Notes: generated by a model not told the origin, from the sequence alone. A stretch of 6,382 nt of DNA from an uncultured Granulosicoccaceae bacterium (GCA_937921805.1 CAKZUS010000086.1:1-6382), one strand, 5' to 3'; counted from the stretch's first letter, positions 1 to 6,382 are shown. Numbers and translations: made by a program.

Positions 1-2612
1 ATCCGGTTATTAGTCCCGAGGTTCTCGCCGAGCTACTGACCGAGCAAGAGCAATTGGGGCATCGCAGCTCGCGCATTGCCCGCGATCTTGCCACGGCGCA
101 AACCGCGATAACGGAGGTCGAAGCCTCGGTAGAGCGGCAAAGCGTGATCACAGAGCTAGACGCTTTGGAGGCGCTGCGCAAGCGCGCCGACAGTGCAGAC
201 CTGCAGTGCGAGCGCAGCCATGCCGAGCTGGGCGTCGTGTTGGCACAGCAAGCACAGTACGCCCAGGAGCTGGGAGTGAGCGCGCAAGACGCCCCGCGTT
301 TGGCGCTCTCTGCCGCGTCGCTGCAAGCCCTAGAGGCAGCGCATGAGCAGGTACAAGCGAGCGTACTGGAGCGGGACCGCGAGCACCGCGAAGTCGAGAT
401 GCTGAAAACGACTCTCGTGGGAGCTGAAAAATCCCTTGCAGAACAAGAAAGCCGCGCCGCTACGCAGGTGGGGGCGATATTGCGCCGCTTTGCCATCGAT
501 ACGCTCGCACCGGCTGTAGCCAAGGCCCACGTGGCGATAGAGGGGGCGGATCAGGCCCGACAATCCGCGTTGGCAGAGCTGGCGCTTAAAGACCTGCGCT
601 TTACGCATGTGCCCCGTTGTGACGTTGCGCCCGAAGACGCCGCGACCTGGGCAGAAGACTATGCCGAGCAGGCACAGCGCGGGGCGCAGTGGCGCGAGAC
701 GCTGGCGACACTGCGCGAAGAACAGGCCGCGCGCGCTGCCGATATGGCCGCGCAGCAAGAGCGCGAGCCGGTGGTGACGAGTGCGGATATTCAGGCGCTG
801 CGCGCTGAGCGCGACCGCTATTGGCTACTGCATCGGCGCGATCTCTGCGAGACCAGCGCCGAGGCTTTTGCTGGGGCCATGGCGCGTCTGGACGAAGCGC
901 AGGCCGTGCACCTGAGCCAAGCCCAGCAACTCGAAGCTTGGCACCACAGCATGCAGCAGCACGCCGCAACGCAGGCGCGTATCACCGAGATCGAGACGCG
1001 TTTGCAGCAGCTAGAGCGCGATCAAGCGGAGATCGAAGCACGCGTGCAGCATAGCGCTGGCGACTTGGGACCTCTTAGCCCGAAGGCCTATAGCCTCTGG
1101 GTCGCGCGTCATCGCGATGCGGCGCGCGCCGAGCAGGCGTATCAAAATGTGCTCGCGCAGCACCGCGCCACACTCGAGCAAGCGCAGCGCCTGAGCGAGG
1201 CTTTGTCGCTGCACTGCGCACTCGATACGCCGAGCTTCGAGACGCTGGTGGCTGCCGCGCGCAAGCAAGCCGCGCAGGAGCAGGAACAACACCAAGCCGC
1301 CGCCGCCGCGCGCCATACTGTCGAGGCACAGCGGCACGCTCTGTCCCAAAGACAAACGCGACTAGAGCAATGCATAGCGACCGCCAACGCAGCCCAAGAG
1401 ACGTGGCAGCGTTGTGTTGCGTCGAGTTTTGGTGGCGTAGTCGATGCTGCTGTTCTGAGGGCGAGCTGGGTTGCGCTGCAGGAGTGGCTCTCGCAAGAGC
1501 GCCAACGCGCAGAGCAAATGGCGCATATCAAGACGATGCAAGCCGATCAGCGCCAATATGCGCAGGCGCTACAGGACTTGGCCGCGAAGTATGAGGTCGA
1601 TGCGCAGGATGCCGATCACAGGCGCCTCTACCAAGCACTACGCAGCCTGGCGGAGCAGACGCGCTTGGAGCAAGCGCGCCACCAGGCGGAGAGCCAAAAA
1701 GTACATGATCTTCAGCAAGAACAGGACAAGATAGCGCAGCGCCACGCCGAAATCGACGCGCAGCTTGGGCAAGTACGGGCGTGTTTTGCCACGCCAGTCG
1801 AGACCACTTCAGCATTGCGAGAGGCGGTCCAGGCAGCGCAGGCGGCGCAGGCAGTGCGCCAAGACTGTGCTGCGGCCCAAGCGCGGGCGCTGCGCGTCTC
1901 GGGTATGGCCGATATGGAGGCGCTGCGCAGTATGCTGCAGGGTAGCAATACGGTAGACCTCAACGCGCGCATCGCATCGCAGCAGAGCGATCTGGAACAA
2001 ATCGAGACGCGTCTGCGGGCAGCCAGCGAGAGGCGCTTTGCTGCGGAGCAGGCGCAGCGCTCGGTATCGGGAGCCGATGACATTGCGCGCCTGACTGAGC
2101 AGCGCCACACCCTAGAGCTGGGGCTACAGGAGACGGCGCTGCGCTATCTCGAATTGGACTTAGGGCATCGGCTGGCCGAAGAGGCCATCCGCCGTTATCG
2201 CGATCAACACCGCAGCGGCATGATGCACGCCACCGAGCGCTGCTTTGCTACGCTCACCCAAGGGCGCTACCCGCAACTGCGTACCCAGGCCGAGGGCAAG
2301 CACGACACCCTACTCGTAATCGATGACAGTGGTCGCGCCAAACACGCACAGGACTTGTCCAAAGGAACCCGCTTTCAGCTCTATTTGGCCCTGCGCGCTG
2401 CCGCCTATACCCAGCTTGTCGAGCAGGGAGTGCAACTGCCGTTTTTCTGCGACGACATTTTCGAGACCTTCGATGAAGCGCGCACGCGCGCGGCGTGCGT
2501 CGTCATGCAGCAAATAGGACAGAGCGGCCAAGCGGTCTACTTGACGCATCATCAGCATGTGGTCGATATTGCCCAAGAGGTCTGTTCGCCGACGGTGCAT
2601 TCTCTGCGCTAA
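1..2612 (+). CDS. YhaN/SbcC-like coiled-coil AAA (ABC-type) ATPase, C-terminal part (5' end outside window)
   Basis: The frame is open from the left edge (first full codon at 3) to a TAA at 2610-2612, giving 869 visible residues. The TTG at 54 is therefore an internal codon and not the start. The N-terminal Walker A half is off-window; the family is usually about 1,100-1,200 residues, so perhaps 250-300 are missing. Most of what is visible is Gln/Ala/Glu/Arg-rich heptad-like sequence typical of long coiled coils. The C-terminal end carries the second half of an ABC-type nucleotide-binding domain: a signature-like LSKGTRFQLYLALR at 2355-2396, a Walker B LPFFCDD at 2436-2456 followed by a D-loop-like IFETFDEAR, and an H-loop YLTHH at 2538-2552. 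LSKGT in place of the LSGGE of SbcC/Rad50, and no visible CxxC zinc hook, favour the YhaN type over true SbcC. Relatives are often encoded beside an SbcD/YhaO-like metallophosphoesterase nuclease, and a role in DNA-end processing or repair is inferred from that. The family assignment is fairly sure; the exact function is not. Confidence 0.85.
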   Translation, partial: PVISPEVLAELLTEQEQLGHRSSRIARDLATAQTAITEVEASVERQSVITELDALEALRKRADSADLQCERSHAELGVVLAQQAQYAQELGVSAQDAPRLALSAASLQALEAAHEQVQASVLERDREHREVEMLKTTLVGAEKSLAEQESRAATQVGAILRRFAIDTLAPAVAKAHVAIEGADQARQSALAELALKDLRFTHVPRCDVAPEDAATWAEDYAEQAQRGAQWRETLATLREEQAARAADMAAQQEREPVVTSADIQALRAERDRYWLLHRRDLCETSAEAFAGAMARLDEAQAVHLSQAQQLEAWHHSMQQHAATQARITEIETRLQQLERDQAEIEARVQHSAGDLGPLSPKAYSLWVARHRDAARAEQAYQNVLAQHRATLEQAQRLSEALSLHCALDTPSFETLVAAARKQAAQEQEQHQAAAAARHTVEAQRHALSQRQTRLEQCIATANAAQETWQRCVASSFGGVVDAAVLRASWVALQEWLSQERQRAEQMAHIKTMQADQRQYAQALQDLAAKYEVDAQDADHRRLYQALRSLAEQTRLEQARHQAESQKVHDLQQEQDKIAQRHAEIDAQLGQVRACFATPVETTSALREAVQAAQAAQAVRQDCAAAQARALRVSGMADMEALRSMLQGSNTVDLNARIASQQSDLEQIETRLRAASERRFAAEQAQRSVSGADDIARLTEQRHTLELGLQETALRYLELDLGHRLAEEAIRRYRDQHRSGMMHATERCFATLTQGRYPQLRTQAEGKHDTLLVIDDSGRAKHAQDLSKGTRFQLYLALRAAAYTQLVEQGVQLPFFCDDIFETFDEARTRAACVVMQQIGQSGQAVYLTHHQHVVDIAQEVCSPTVHSLR
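1830..1856 (+). repeat. Short 9-base tandem repeat inside the coiled-coil ATPase
   Basis: Three in-frame copies of a 9-base unit (cag-gca-gcg, cag-gcg-gcg, cag-gca-gtg) encode QAA-QAA-QAV. This is consistent with local slippage expansion within a helical coiled-coil segment. It keeps the frame and is probably neutral to the fold. Confidence 0.5.
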
Positions 2613-2676
2613 ATACCTGCTGTAGCAAGATAGAAAAATACCGCCCCATATTGTCCAAACCCATTATTCCAAGTCG
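2613..2676. other. Convergent intergenic gap, no clear terminator
   Basis: Sixty-four bases separate the stop of the rightward ATPase gene from the stop of leftward pyrD. The only inverted repeat I see is TGCT-gt-AGCA near 2619-2628. Its 4-base stem and 2-base loop, with no adjoining T-run, are too weak to call an intrinsic terminator. The gap is more AT-rich than the flanking genes. Termination here may be Rho-dependent, or transcripts may overlap. Confidence 0.5.
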
Positions 2677-3675
2677 TTACCCAAATCCGCGCAGGGCCTC
2701 GCCCACCAGCGTCGGCCCGGTATAAATCAAACCACTATAGATCTGCACTAAGTCTGCGCCCGCTTCGCGTTTGGCTTGGGCGGTGCCTGCGTTGTGAATA
2801 CCGCCAACGCCGATCAAGGTTAAGCCGTCGAGCGCGGGTCGCAGCGTGCGCAAGACTGTTGTGCTGGCACTACTCAGCGGGGCACCGCTGAGGCCGCCTT
2901 GTTCGTGGGCCAGAGGGTGCCCAGCGATGGCGCTGCGCTCGTTAGTGGTATTGGTCGCGATGATGCCGTCGAAGTGGTGTCGTCGTACCGCGTCGGCGAT
3001 GCCCAAGAGCTGTTCGGTGTCTAGGTCAGGGGCGATTTTGAGCAGCATAGGAACCCCCGGATGACGCGCGCCATCGAGGGCACTGAGCAGCTCGTCCAGG
3101 GCGCTGCCGTGCTGCAGTTCGCGCAGGCCCGGCGTGTTGGGGGAGGAGATGTTGACGGTAATGTAGTCTGCCAGCGGAGCTGTTGCTTGCAGGCACAGCA
3201 GATAGTCGTCGATGGCCTTGTCGAGCTGGGTGTCGCGGTTTTTGCCGATGTTCACACCGATTAAGGGGGGCTGCGTCGGCGGGTTGCGGCGCCAGTCCTC
3301 CAAGCGCGAAACCATGTGAGACAGTCCGGCGTTATTAAACCCCATACGATTGATGATCGCGCCGTGCTCGGGCAGGCGAAATAAGCGCGGCTGCGGGTTG
3401 CCTTCTTGGGCGCGCGGGGTGATGGTGCCCACTTCGATAAACCCAAAGCCCATATGGGCTAAAACGCGCAGGTGATCTGCGTTTTTGTCCAGACCAGCAG
3501 CGAGGCCGATAGGGTTGGCAAAGCGCAGGCCCATCTGCTCAACCGGGCGCTCTGCAGTGCGCCACTGGGGAAGCACACCGAGCTTGCGCGCCGTCTCGGC
3601 CAGACCAAAACCGAGCTGGTGCGCGCGCTCTGGCTCGAAGGCAAATAAAGCGGGTCGGAGCAGTGAGTACAACAT
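2677..3675 (-). CDS. pyrD: Dihydroorotate dehydrogenase (quinone), class 2
   Basis: This enzyme oxidises (S)-dihydroorotate to orotate, the fourth step of de novo pyrimidine synthesis. It passes electrons through FMN to respiratory quinone at the inner face of the cytoplasmic membrane. The 332 residues match the usual class 2 length of about 336. Visible motifs are an N-terminal membrane-associating helical region (residues 1-25, LYSLLRPALFAFEPERAHQL), GLAAGLDKN at 57-65, the FMN/substrate segment NRMGFNNAG at 109-117, and VNISSPNTPGLRELQ at 174-188. In that last motif Ser178 is the expected class 2 catalytic base, with Asn175 and Asn180. These are followed by LLKIAPDLD at 211-219, ATNTT at 240-244, GGLSGAPL at 260-267, GVGGI at 289-293 and the phosphate-binding QIYSGLIYTGP at 311-321. 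All key residues look intact. The ATG overlaps the stop of the upstream gene (TAATG) and has a weak GAGT Shine-Dalgarno 5 bases upstream, so translational coupling is likely. Confidence 0.97.
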   Translation of the reverse strand: MLYSLLRPALFAFEPERAHQLGFGLAETARKLGVLPQWRTAERPVEQMGLRFANPIGLAAGLDKNADHLRVLAHMGFGFIEVGTITPRAQEGNPQPRLFRLPEHGAIINRMGFNNAGLSHMVSRLEDWRRNPPTQPPLIGVNIGKNRDTQLDKAIDDYLLCLQATAPLADYITVNISSPNTPGLRELQHGSALDELLSALDGARHPGVPMLLKIAPDLDTEQLLGIADAVRRHHFDGIIATNTTNERSAIAGHPLAHEQGGLSGAPLSSASTTVLRTLRPALDGLTLIGVGGIHNAGTAQAKREAGADLVQIYSGLIYTGPTLVGEALRGFG

Positions 3676-3684
3676 TACAGACTC
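3673..3684 (-). promoter_or_regulatory. Overlapping stop/start TAATG and weak ribosome binding site of pyrD
   Basis: Read on the minus strand, the TAA of the exported-protein gene (3677-3675) shares its last A with the ATG of pyrD (3675-3673). A GAGT at 3684-3681 lies 5 bases before the ATG. This arrangement decides the pyrD start and suggests termination-reinitiation coupling. Confidence 0.7.
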
Positions 3685-4142
3685 AAATCCGTATTAGTGC
3701 GAGGGGGTTCTGGTGCCGCATCGGGCACCACGAGGTAGCGCAGGCGCAGATAGTCGAGATGATCCCACACCAGCTCGATACGCCAGCCCGCCTGGGGCCA
3801 GTGCATGGCGGCTTGTCCTCGGCCTTGCTCGACGGCGCGCGCCCGCGATGAGCGAGAGCTGGCGAAGCGGGGCAGGGTCGAGTGGTCCTCGCCGCGCCCA
3901 TAGAGGGCCCCTAGCTCGGAGCGCCATTGGACAAAGCTGAGCCAGTCGCCCGGCTCGAGCCGGCGCTCGACCAGGCTGATGTGTCCCTGTTCGTCGAGGC
4001 TGAACTGAGTGTTATCTAGGTTATGGGTAGGGGCGGGGCCGCCGAGACAATATTTGTCGAAGACGAGTTTTAAACAATCGTCGGCATACAGGTTCTGTGA
4101 AACCAGTGCCGCGCCCAGTAACACAAAAGGGGCGAATCGCAT
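3675..4142 (-). CDS. Small putative exported (periplasmic) protein of unknown function, upstream of pyrD
   Basis: I do not recognise this 155-residue protein. The chosen ATG (4142-4140) follows a GAGAG Shine-Dalgarno with a 7-base spacer and starts directly on a signal-peptide-like sequence: MRF, then hydrophobic APFVLLGAALV, then a likely cleavage after Ala20 (NLYA/DD). The mature part opens DDCLKLVFDKYCLGG; Cys23 and Cys32 are the only cysteines and could form a disulfide in the periplasm. There is no lipobox around Cys23, so a lipoprotein is unlikely. The middle is Trp- and charge-rich (PGDWLSFVQW; HWPQAGWRIELVWDHLDYLRLRYLVV) with a predicted beta-like C-terminal half and a Pro-rich tail. 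An in-frame ATG at 4169 would add nine residues but lacks a ribosome site. Longer in-frame extension to 4457 runs antisense to holA and is not credible. The stop overlaps the pyrD start by one base, so the two genes are almost certainly co-transcribed. Existence is likely; function is unknown. Confidence 0.75.
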   Translation of the reverse strand: MRFAPFVLLGAALVSQNLYADDCLKLVFDKYCLGGPAPTHNLDNTQFSLDEQGHISLVERRLEPGDWLSFVQWRSELGALYGRGEDHSTLPRFASSRSSRARAVEQGRGQAAMHWPQAGWRIELVWDHLDYLRLRYLVVPDAAPEPPRTNTDLSL

Positions 4143-4211
4143 CAAAAAGCTCTCACTGTAGACAGACATGCTAGGTAGAATACGTGTCTTAGCCCTCGCG
4201 ATGTGTTCGCC
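4143..4211. promoter_or_regulatory. Divergent intergenic region with candidate -10 elements
   Basis: This stretch of about 70 bases separates the leftward exported-protein/pyrD unit from rightward holA and must carry signals for both unless transcription enters from outside. On the plus strand TAGAAT (4176-4181) matches the sigma-70 -10 consensus at five of six bases and would give a leader of about 25 bases before holA, but no good -35 lies 16-18 bases upstream. On the minus strand the overlapping TATTCT (4182-4177) matches at four of six, also without a -35. The two would lie back to back at the same spot, so the promoters could compete. This is only a consensus reading by eye. Confidence 0.3.
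4150..4154 (-). promoter_or_regulatory. Ribosome binding site deciding the start of the exported protein
   Basis: On the minus strand the sequence GTGAGAGCTTTTTG precedes the ATG at 4142. The GAGAG core with a 7-base spacer supports this start over the in-frame ATG at 4169, whose upstream sequence has no purine-rich stretch. Confidence 0.5.
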
Positions 4212-5210
4212 GTGAAATGTTCTGTTGATCAATGGCCGCAACAACTGCGCCGCCAGTTCCCTATGGTGGCGCTGGTGCATGGCGATGAGCCGTGGCAAGT
4301 GGCGCAGTCGTGCACGCTCTATAGACAGGCTGCGACGGCGGCGGGGTTTGATGTGCGCGAGCACTTTGTGATGGATGCAGACTTTGATTGGAGCCAGTTG
4401 CAGCAAGCGGGACAGAGCTTGTCGCTGTTTGCCGAGAAGCGCCTGATCGCCCTGCATTGGCAGCTCAACTCCGTGCGCAAGGCCGCCGCGGACATCATGC
4501 AGACGTTGCTAGAGCAAGCGGGCGATGATTATTGCGTGTTGATTTACGGCGCCCGCCTGGATCGCAAAGTCGCGAAACTAGCGTGGGCAACATGGGCGGC
4601 GCAGCAGGGGGTAGAAGTCGCGGTGTGGCCGCTGGCGCCACGGGCCTTGGGCCGTTGGCTGGGACAGCGCTTGCAAGAGGTTAACTTGTACGCCGACTCG
4701 GAGGCCTTGCACTGGCTGGTCGAGCGCAGCGAAGGCAATATGCTGGCGGCCGCGCAAGAGGTGGAGAAGCTGGCTTTGCTCTTACCGCCCGGCCCCGTCA
4801 AGGTCGAGGACTTGCTGGGCGTGGCGGATAATGCGCGCTACTCGGTCTATGACCTGACGAGCGCACTACTGGAAGGGCGGGGTGATCGCTTTGTGCGCAT
4901 CGCCTGGGCCTTGCGTGCTGAGGGAGAAGAAGCCGTCGTAGCCTTGTGGGCGCTGAGCCGCGAGCTGCGCACGATGGTGCAAATTGGTGAGGCGGGGGTC
5001 TCGGTTGAGCAAGCAATGCGACAATTGCGTGTCATCAAGCCCCGTCAGGCTTCGTTACAGCGAGGGCTAGCGCGCATGCGCCCAGCGGCGTGGCGACGCT
5101 TATTGAGCCGCCTTGGCTACCTAGACGCTGTGGCGAAAGGGCGCGCCGACGCGGGGGCTGACGCTTGGGCAGCACTGGTCGATACTGCGCTGCCTTATGC
5201 CCGAACTTGA
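4212..5210 (+). CDS. holA: DNA polymerase III delta subunit (clamp loader)
   Basis: The delta subunit is the wrench of the clamp-loader complex: it binds the beta sliding clamp and opens the ring. Using the GTG at 4212 the protein has 332 residues, close to the 343 of E. coli HolA. Visible features are an N-terminal strand and loop MVALVHGDEPWQV (18-30), matching the family's YLLLGNDPLL region, and DWSQLQQAGQSLSLFAEKR (59-77). In that stretch Leu72-Phe73 correspond to the clamp-binding Leu-Phe pair of E. coli delta. EGNMLAAAQEVEKLALL (174-190) is the conserved domain II helix, and a helical C-terminal collar domain follows. As is normal for delta, no Walker A is present. The start is uncertain: GTG at 4203 is also in frame and no Shine-Dalgarno precedes either. 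I prefer 4212 because VKCSVDQWPQQL aligns with the usual MxLxPEQL start. It stands divergent from the exported-protein gene and 16 bases before proA. Confidence 0.92.
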   Translation: MKCSVDQWPQQLRRQFPMVALVHGDEPWQVAQSCTLYRQAATAAGFDVREHFVMDADFDWSQLQQAGQSLSLFAEKRLIALHWQLNSVRKAAADIMQTLLEQAGDDYCVLIYGARLDRKVAKLAWATWAAQQGVEVAVWPLAPRALGRWLGQRLQEVNLYADSEALHWLVERSEGNMLAAAQEVEKLALLLPPGPVKVEDLLGVADNARYSVYDLTSALLEGRGDRFVRIAWALRAEGEEAVVALWALSRELRTMVQIGEAGVSVEQAMRQLRVIKPRQASLQRGLARMRPAAWRRLLSRLGYLDAVAKGRADAGADAWAALVDTALPYART

Positions 5211-5212
5211 TT

Positions 5213-5217
5213 GAGGA
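5213..5217 (+). promoter_or_regulatory. Ribosome binding site of proA
   Basis: GAGGA lies 9 bases before the ATG at 5227, in the 16-base gap after the holA stop. The ATG at 5219 opens only a three-codon frame (Met-Asn-Arg-stop) and is not the start. A second in-frame ATG at 5242 has no comparable site. Confidence 0.6.
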
Positions 5218-5226
5218 CATGAACAG

Positions 5227-6382
5227 ATGACACAAGAGACGATGAACACAGTGAACGATGTCGTCCAGCAGGCACAAGCCGCCAAGCGCGCTAGCCGCGC
5301 TATTGCCGCCGCGACGACACAACAAAAAAACCAGGCATTACATGCGATTGCCGAGGCCTTGGGCGCTCAGCAAGAGCAGATACTGGCCGCCAATGCCCGC
5401 GATCTGGAGGCAGGGCGGGCCAACGAGCTGGCAGCGCCGCTGATGGACCGCCTGACGCTGACACCCGCCCGCATTGATGCGATGCGAACAGGGCTGGTGC
5501 AGATTGCGAACCTGCCTGACCCTGTAGGGCGCATCGACGATATGACCATTCAGCCCTCGGGGCTGCAGATCGGTCGTATGCGCGTGCCGTTGGGCGTGAT
5601 TGGCATCATCTACGAGTCGCGCCCGAATGTGACCGTCGATGCGGCGGCGCTGTGCCTCAAGTCTGGCAACGCTGCGGTATTGCGCGGTGGCTCTGAGGCG
5701 TTTTACTCCAATCGCGCCATTGCGGCGTGTGTGCAACACGGCCTCGACGCGGCGGGCCTCCCCGCTTCGGTAGTGCAACTGATCCAGACCACCGACCGAG
5801 CGGCCGTCGGCGCCCTGTTGCAACAGCAGGGGCTGATCGATGTGATCATTCCGCGCGGCGGCAAGGGCTTGATCGAGCGCATTAGTCGCGATTCGAAGAT
5901 CCCAGTGATTAAGCATCTCGATGGGGTGTGCCACGTCTATGTCGATGCGCATGCCGATCTCGACAAAGCCCTGGCGGTGGCGGTGAACGCAAAAACCTAT
6001 CGCTATGGCATTTGCGGCTCCATGGAGACTTTGCTGATAGACCAAACGCACGCGGCGGCGTTTGTGCCGCGCGTGGCGCAAGCCTTCGCCGAGCACGGTG
6101 TCGAGTTGCGTGCCTGCCCGCAGTCGCTGGCGATAATAGGTGCCAGCGAGGGCGCCAGTGAGGGCGCCAATGAGGGCGCTGTGACGGCGGCCACTGACGA
6201 AGACTGGCCCGCTGAGTTTCTCGGGCCTATCCTGGCGGTAAAAATCGTCGCGGATCTAGATGAGGCCATTGCACATATTGAGACCTACGGCTCGCACCAT
6301 ACCGACGCGATCATGACCGAAAGCCTGAGCCATGCGCAGCGTTTTGTGCGCGAAGTGGATTCGGCTTCGGTTATGGTTAATG
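5227..6382 (+). CDS. proA: Gamma-glutamyl phosphate reductase, 3' end outside window
   Basis: ProA reduces gamma-glutamyl 5-phosphate with NADPH to glutamate-5-semialdehyde, the second step of proline synthesis from glutamate. It belongs to the aldehyde dehydrogenase superfamily and is cytoplasmic. The window holds 385 codons of an expected 415-430 and the frame is open at the right edge. Visible are the helical N-terminus with QKNQALHAIAEAL (37-49), the nucleotide-binding PLGVIGIIYESRPNVT (121-136), LCLKSGNAAVLRGGSEA (about 141-157), IIPRGGKGLI, IPVIKHLDGVCHVYVD (225-240), and the catalytic-cysteine segment NAKTYRYGICGSMETLL with Cys263 as the expected nucleophile. The late stretch HTDAIMTESLSHAQRFVREVDSASVMVN matches the E. 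coli HSDAILT...AQRFVNEVDSSAVYVN region. Beyond about residue 300 a 12-base tandem repeat lengthens a variable loop. It lies 16 bases after holA on the same strand, so co-transcription is likely; nadD often follows proA in related genomes but is not visible here. Confidence 0.96.
   Translation, partial: MTQETMNTVNDVVQQAQAAKRASRAIAAATTQQKNQALHAIAEALGAQQEQILAANARDLEAGRANELAAPLMDRLTLTPARIDAMRTGLVQIANLPDPVGRIDDMTIQPSGLQIGRMRVPLGVIGIIYESRPNVTVDAAALCLKSGNAAVLRGGSEAFYSNRAIAACVQHGLDAAGLPASVVQLIQTTDRAAVGALLQQQGLIDVIIPRGGKGLIERISRDSKIPVIKHLDGVCHVYVDAHADLDKALAVAVNAKTYRYGICGSMETLLIDQTHAAAFVPRVAQAFAEHGVELRACPQSLAIIGASEGASEGANEGAVTAATDEDWPAEFLGPILAVKIVADLDEAIAHIETYGSHHTDAIMTESLSHAQRFVREVDSASVMVN
6139..6180 (+). 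repeat. 12-base tandem repeat within proA (GASE/GASE/GANE/GA)
   Basis: Three in-frame 12-base units with a partial fourth (ggtgccagcgag, ggcgccagtgag, ggcgccaatgag, ggcgct) encode Gly-Ala-Ser-Glu, Gly-Ala-Ser-Glu, Gly-Ala-Asn-Glu, Gly-Ala. By eye the loop between GVEL and the EFL motif is about eight residues longer than in E. coli ProA, equal to two repeat units. That suggests expansion by slippage in a surface loop. Confidence 0.85.

Noticed and set aside
54..56. TTG at 54 as start of the ATPase
   Set aside because: The frame is open upstream to the window edge, and the ATPase would lack its Walker A half; it is an internal leucine codon.
1011..1531. Several minus-strand frames opposite the ATPase gene
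   Set aside because: They are Arg/Ala/Ser-rich shadows of a coiled-coil gene with repetitive GC-rich codons; no ribosome sites or motifs.
2619..2628. Inverted repeat TGCT-gt-AGCA as a terminator
   Set aside because: The stem is only 4 base pairs with a 2-base loop and has no following T-run on either strand.
2846..3264. Plus-strand frames opposite pyrD
   Set aside because: They are antisense to a full-length, motif-complete pyrD and have no independent support.
3675..4142. Exported protein as a relocated LptE
   Set aside because: No lipobox cysteine at the cleavage site, opposite strand to holA, and no LptE-like sequence that I recognise.
4143..4457. N-terminal extension of the small exported protein by up to 105 residues
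   Set aside because: The extension is antisense to holA, rich in Arg/His, and would bury the signal peptide. The ATG at 4142 has a ribosome site and begins right at the signal sequence.
5338..6096. Long minus-strand frame (252 codons) opposite proA
   Set aside because: It lies wholly antisense to an unmistakable proA; its His/Arg-rich composition is what the reverse complement of GC-rich coding sequence gives, and it has no recognisable motif.

Overview
The window looks like an ordinary chromosomal segment of a GC-rich gammaproteobacterium. The evidence is a class 2 (quinone-linked) PyrD, a HolA that resembles the enterobacterial delta subunit, and a holA-proA order close to the holA...proA-nadD neighbourhood known from pseudomonads and relatives. 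I cannot name the genus.

Layout: (1) Positions 1-2612 (+) hold the C-terminal 869 codons of a very long coiled-coil ATPase of the YhaN/SbcC-like class. Its N-terminal Walker A half lies upstream of the window. (2) Positions 2613-2676 are a short convergent gap with no convincing terminator. (3) Positions 4142-2677 (-) are a two-gene unit: a small, apparently exported protein of unknown function, then pyrD. The stop of the first gene overlaps the start of pyrD as TAATG. (4) Positions 4143-4211 are a divergent intergenic region of about 70 bases that must hold the start signals of both flanking units. (5) Positions 4212-5210 (+) are holA (DNA polymerase III delta), followed after 16 bases by proA (gamma-glutamyl phosphate reductase), which runs off the right edge.

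The genes do not form one pathway: they cover DNA-end or recombination metabolism (ATPase), pyrimidine synthesis (pyrD), clamp loading (holA) and proline synthesis (proA). The two clear transcription units are unknown-pyrD (leftward) and holA-proA (rightward). I see no mobile element, CRISPR array, tRNA or rRNA, and no convincing new defence system. The points most worth a second look are the small exported protein coupled to pyrD, the absence of lptE from its usual place just upstream of holA, a 12-base in-frame tandem repeat that lengthens a variable loop of ProA, and the SMC-like ATPase whose likely nuclease partner would lie just outside the window.
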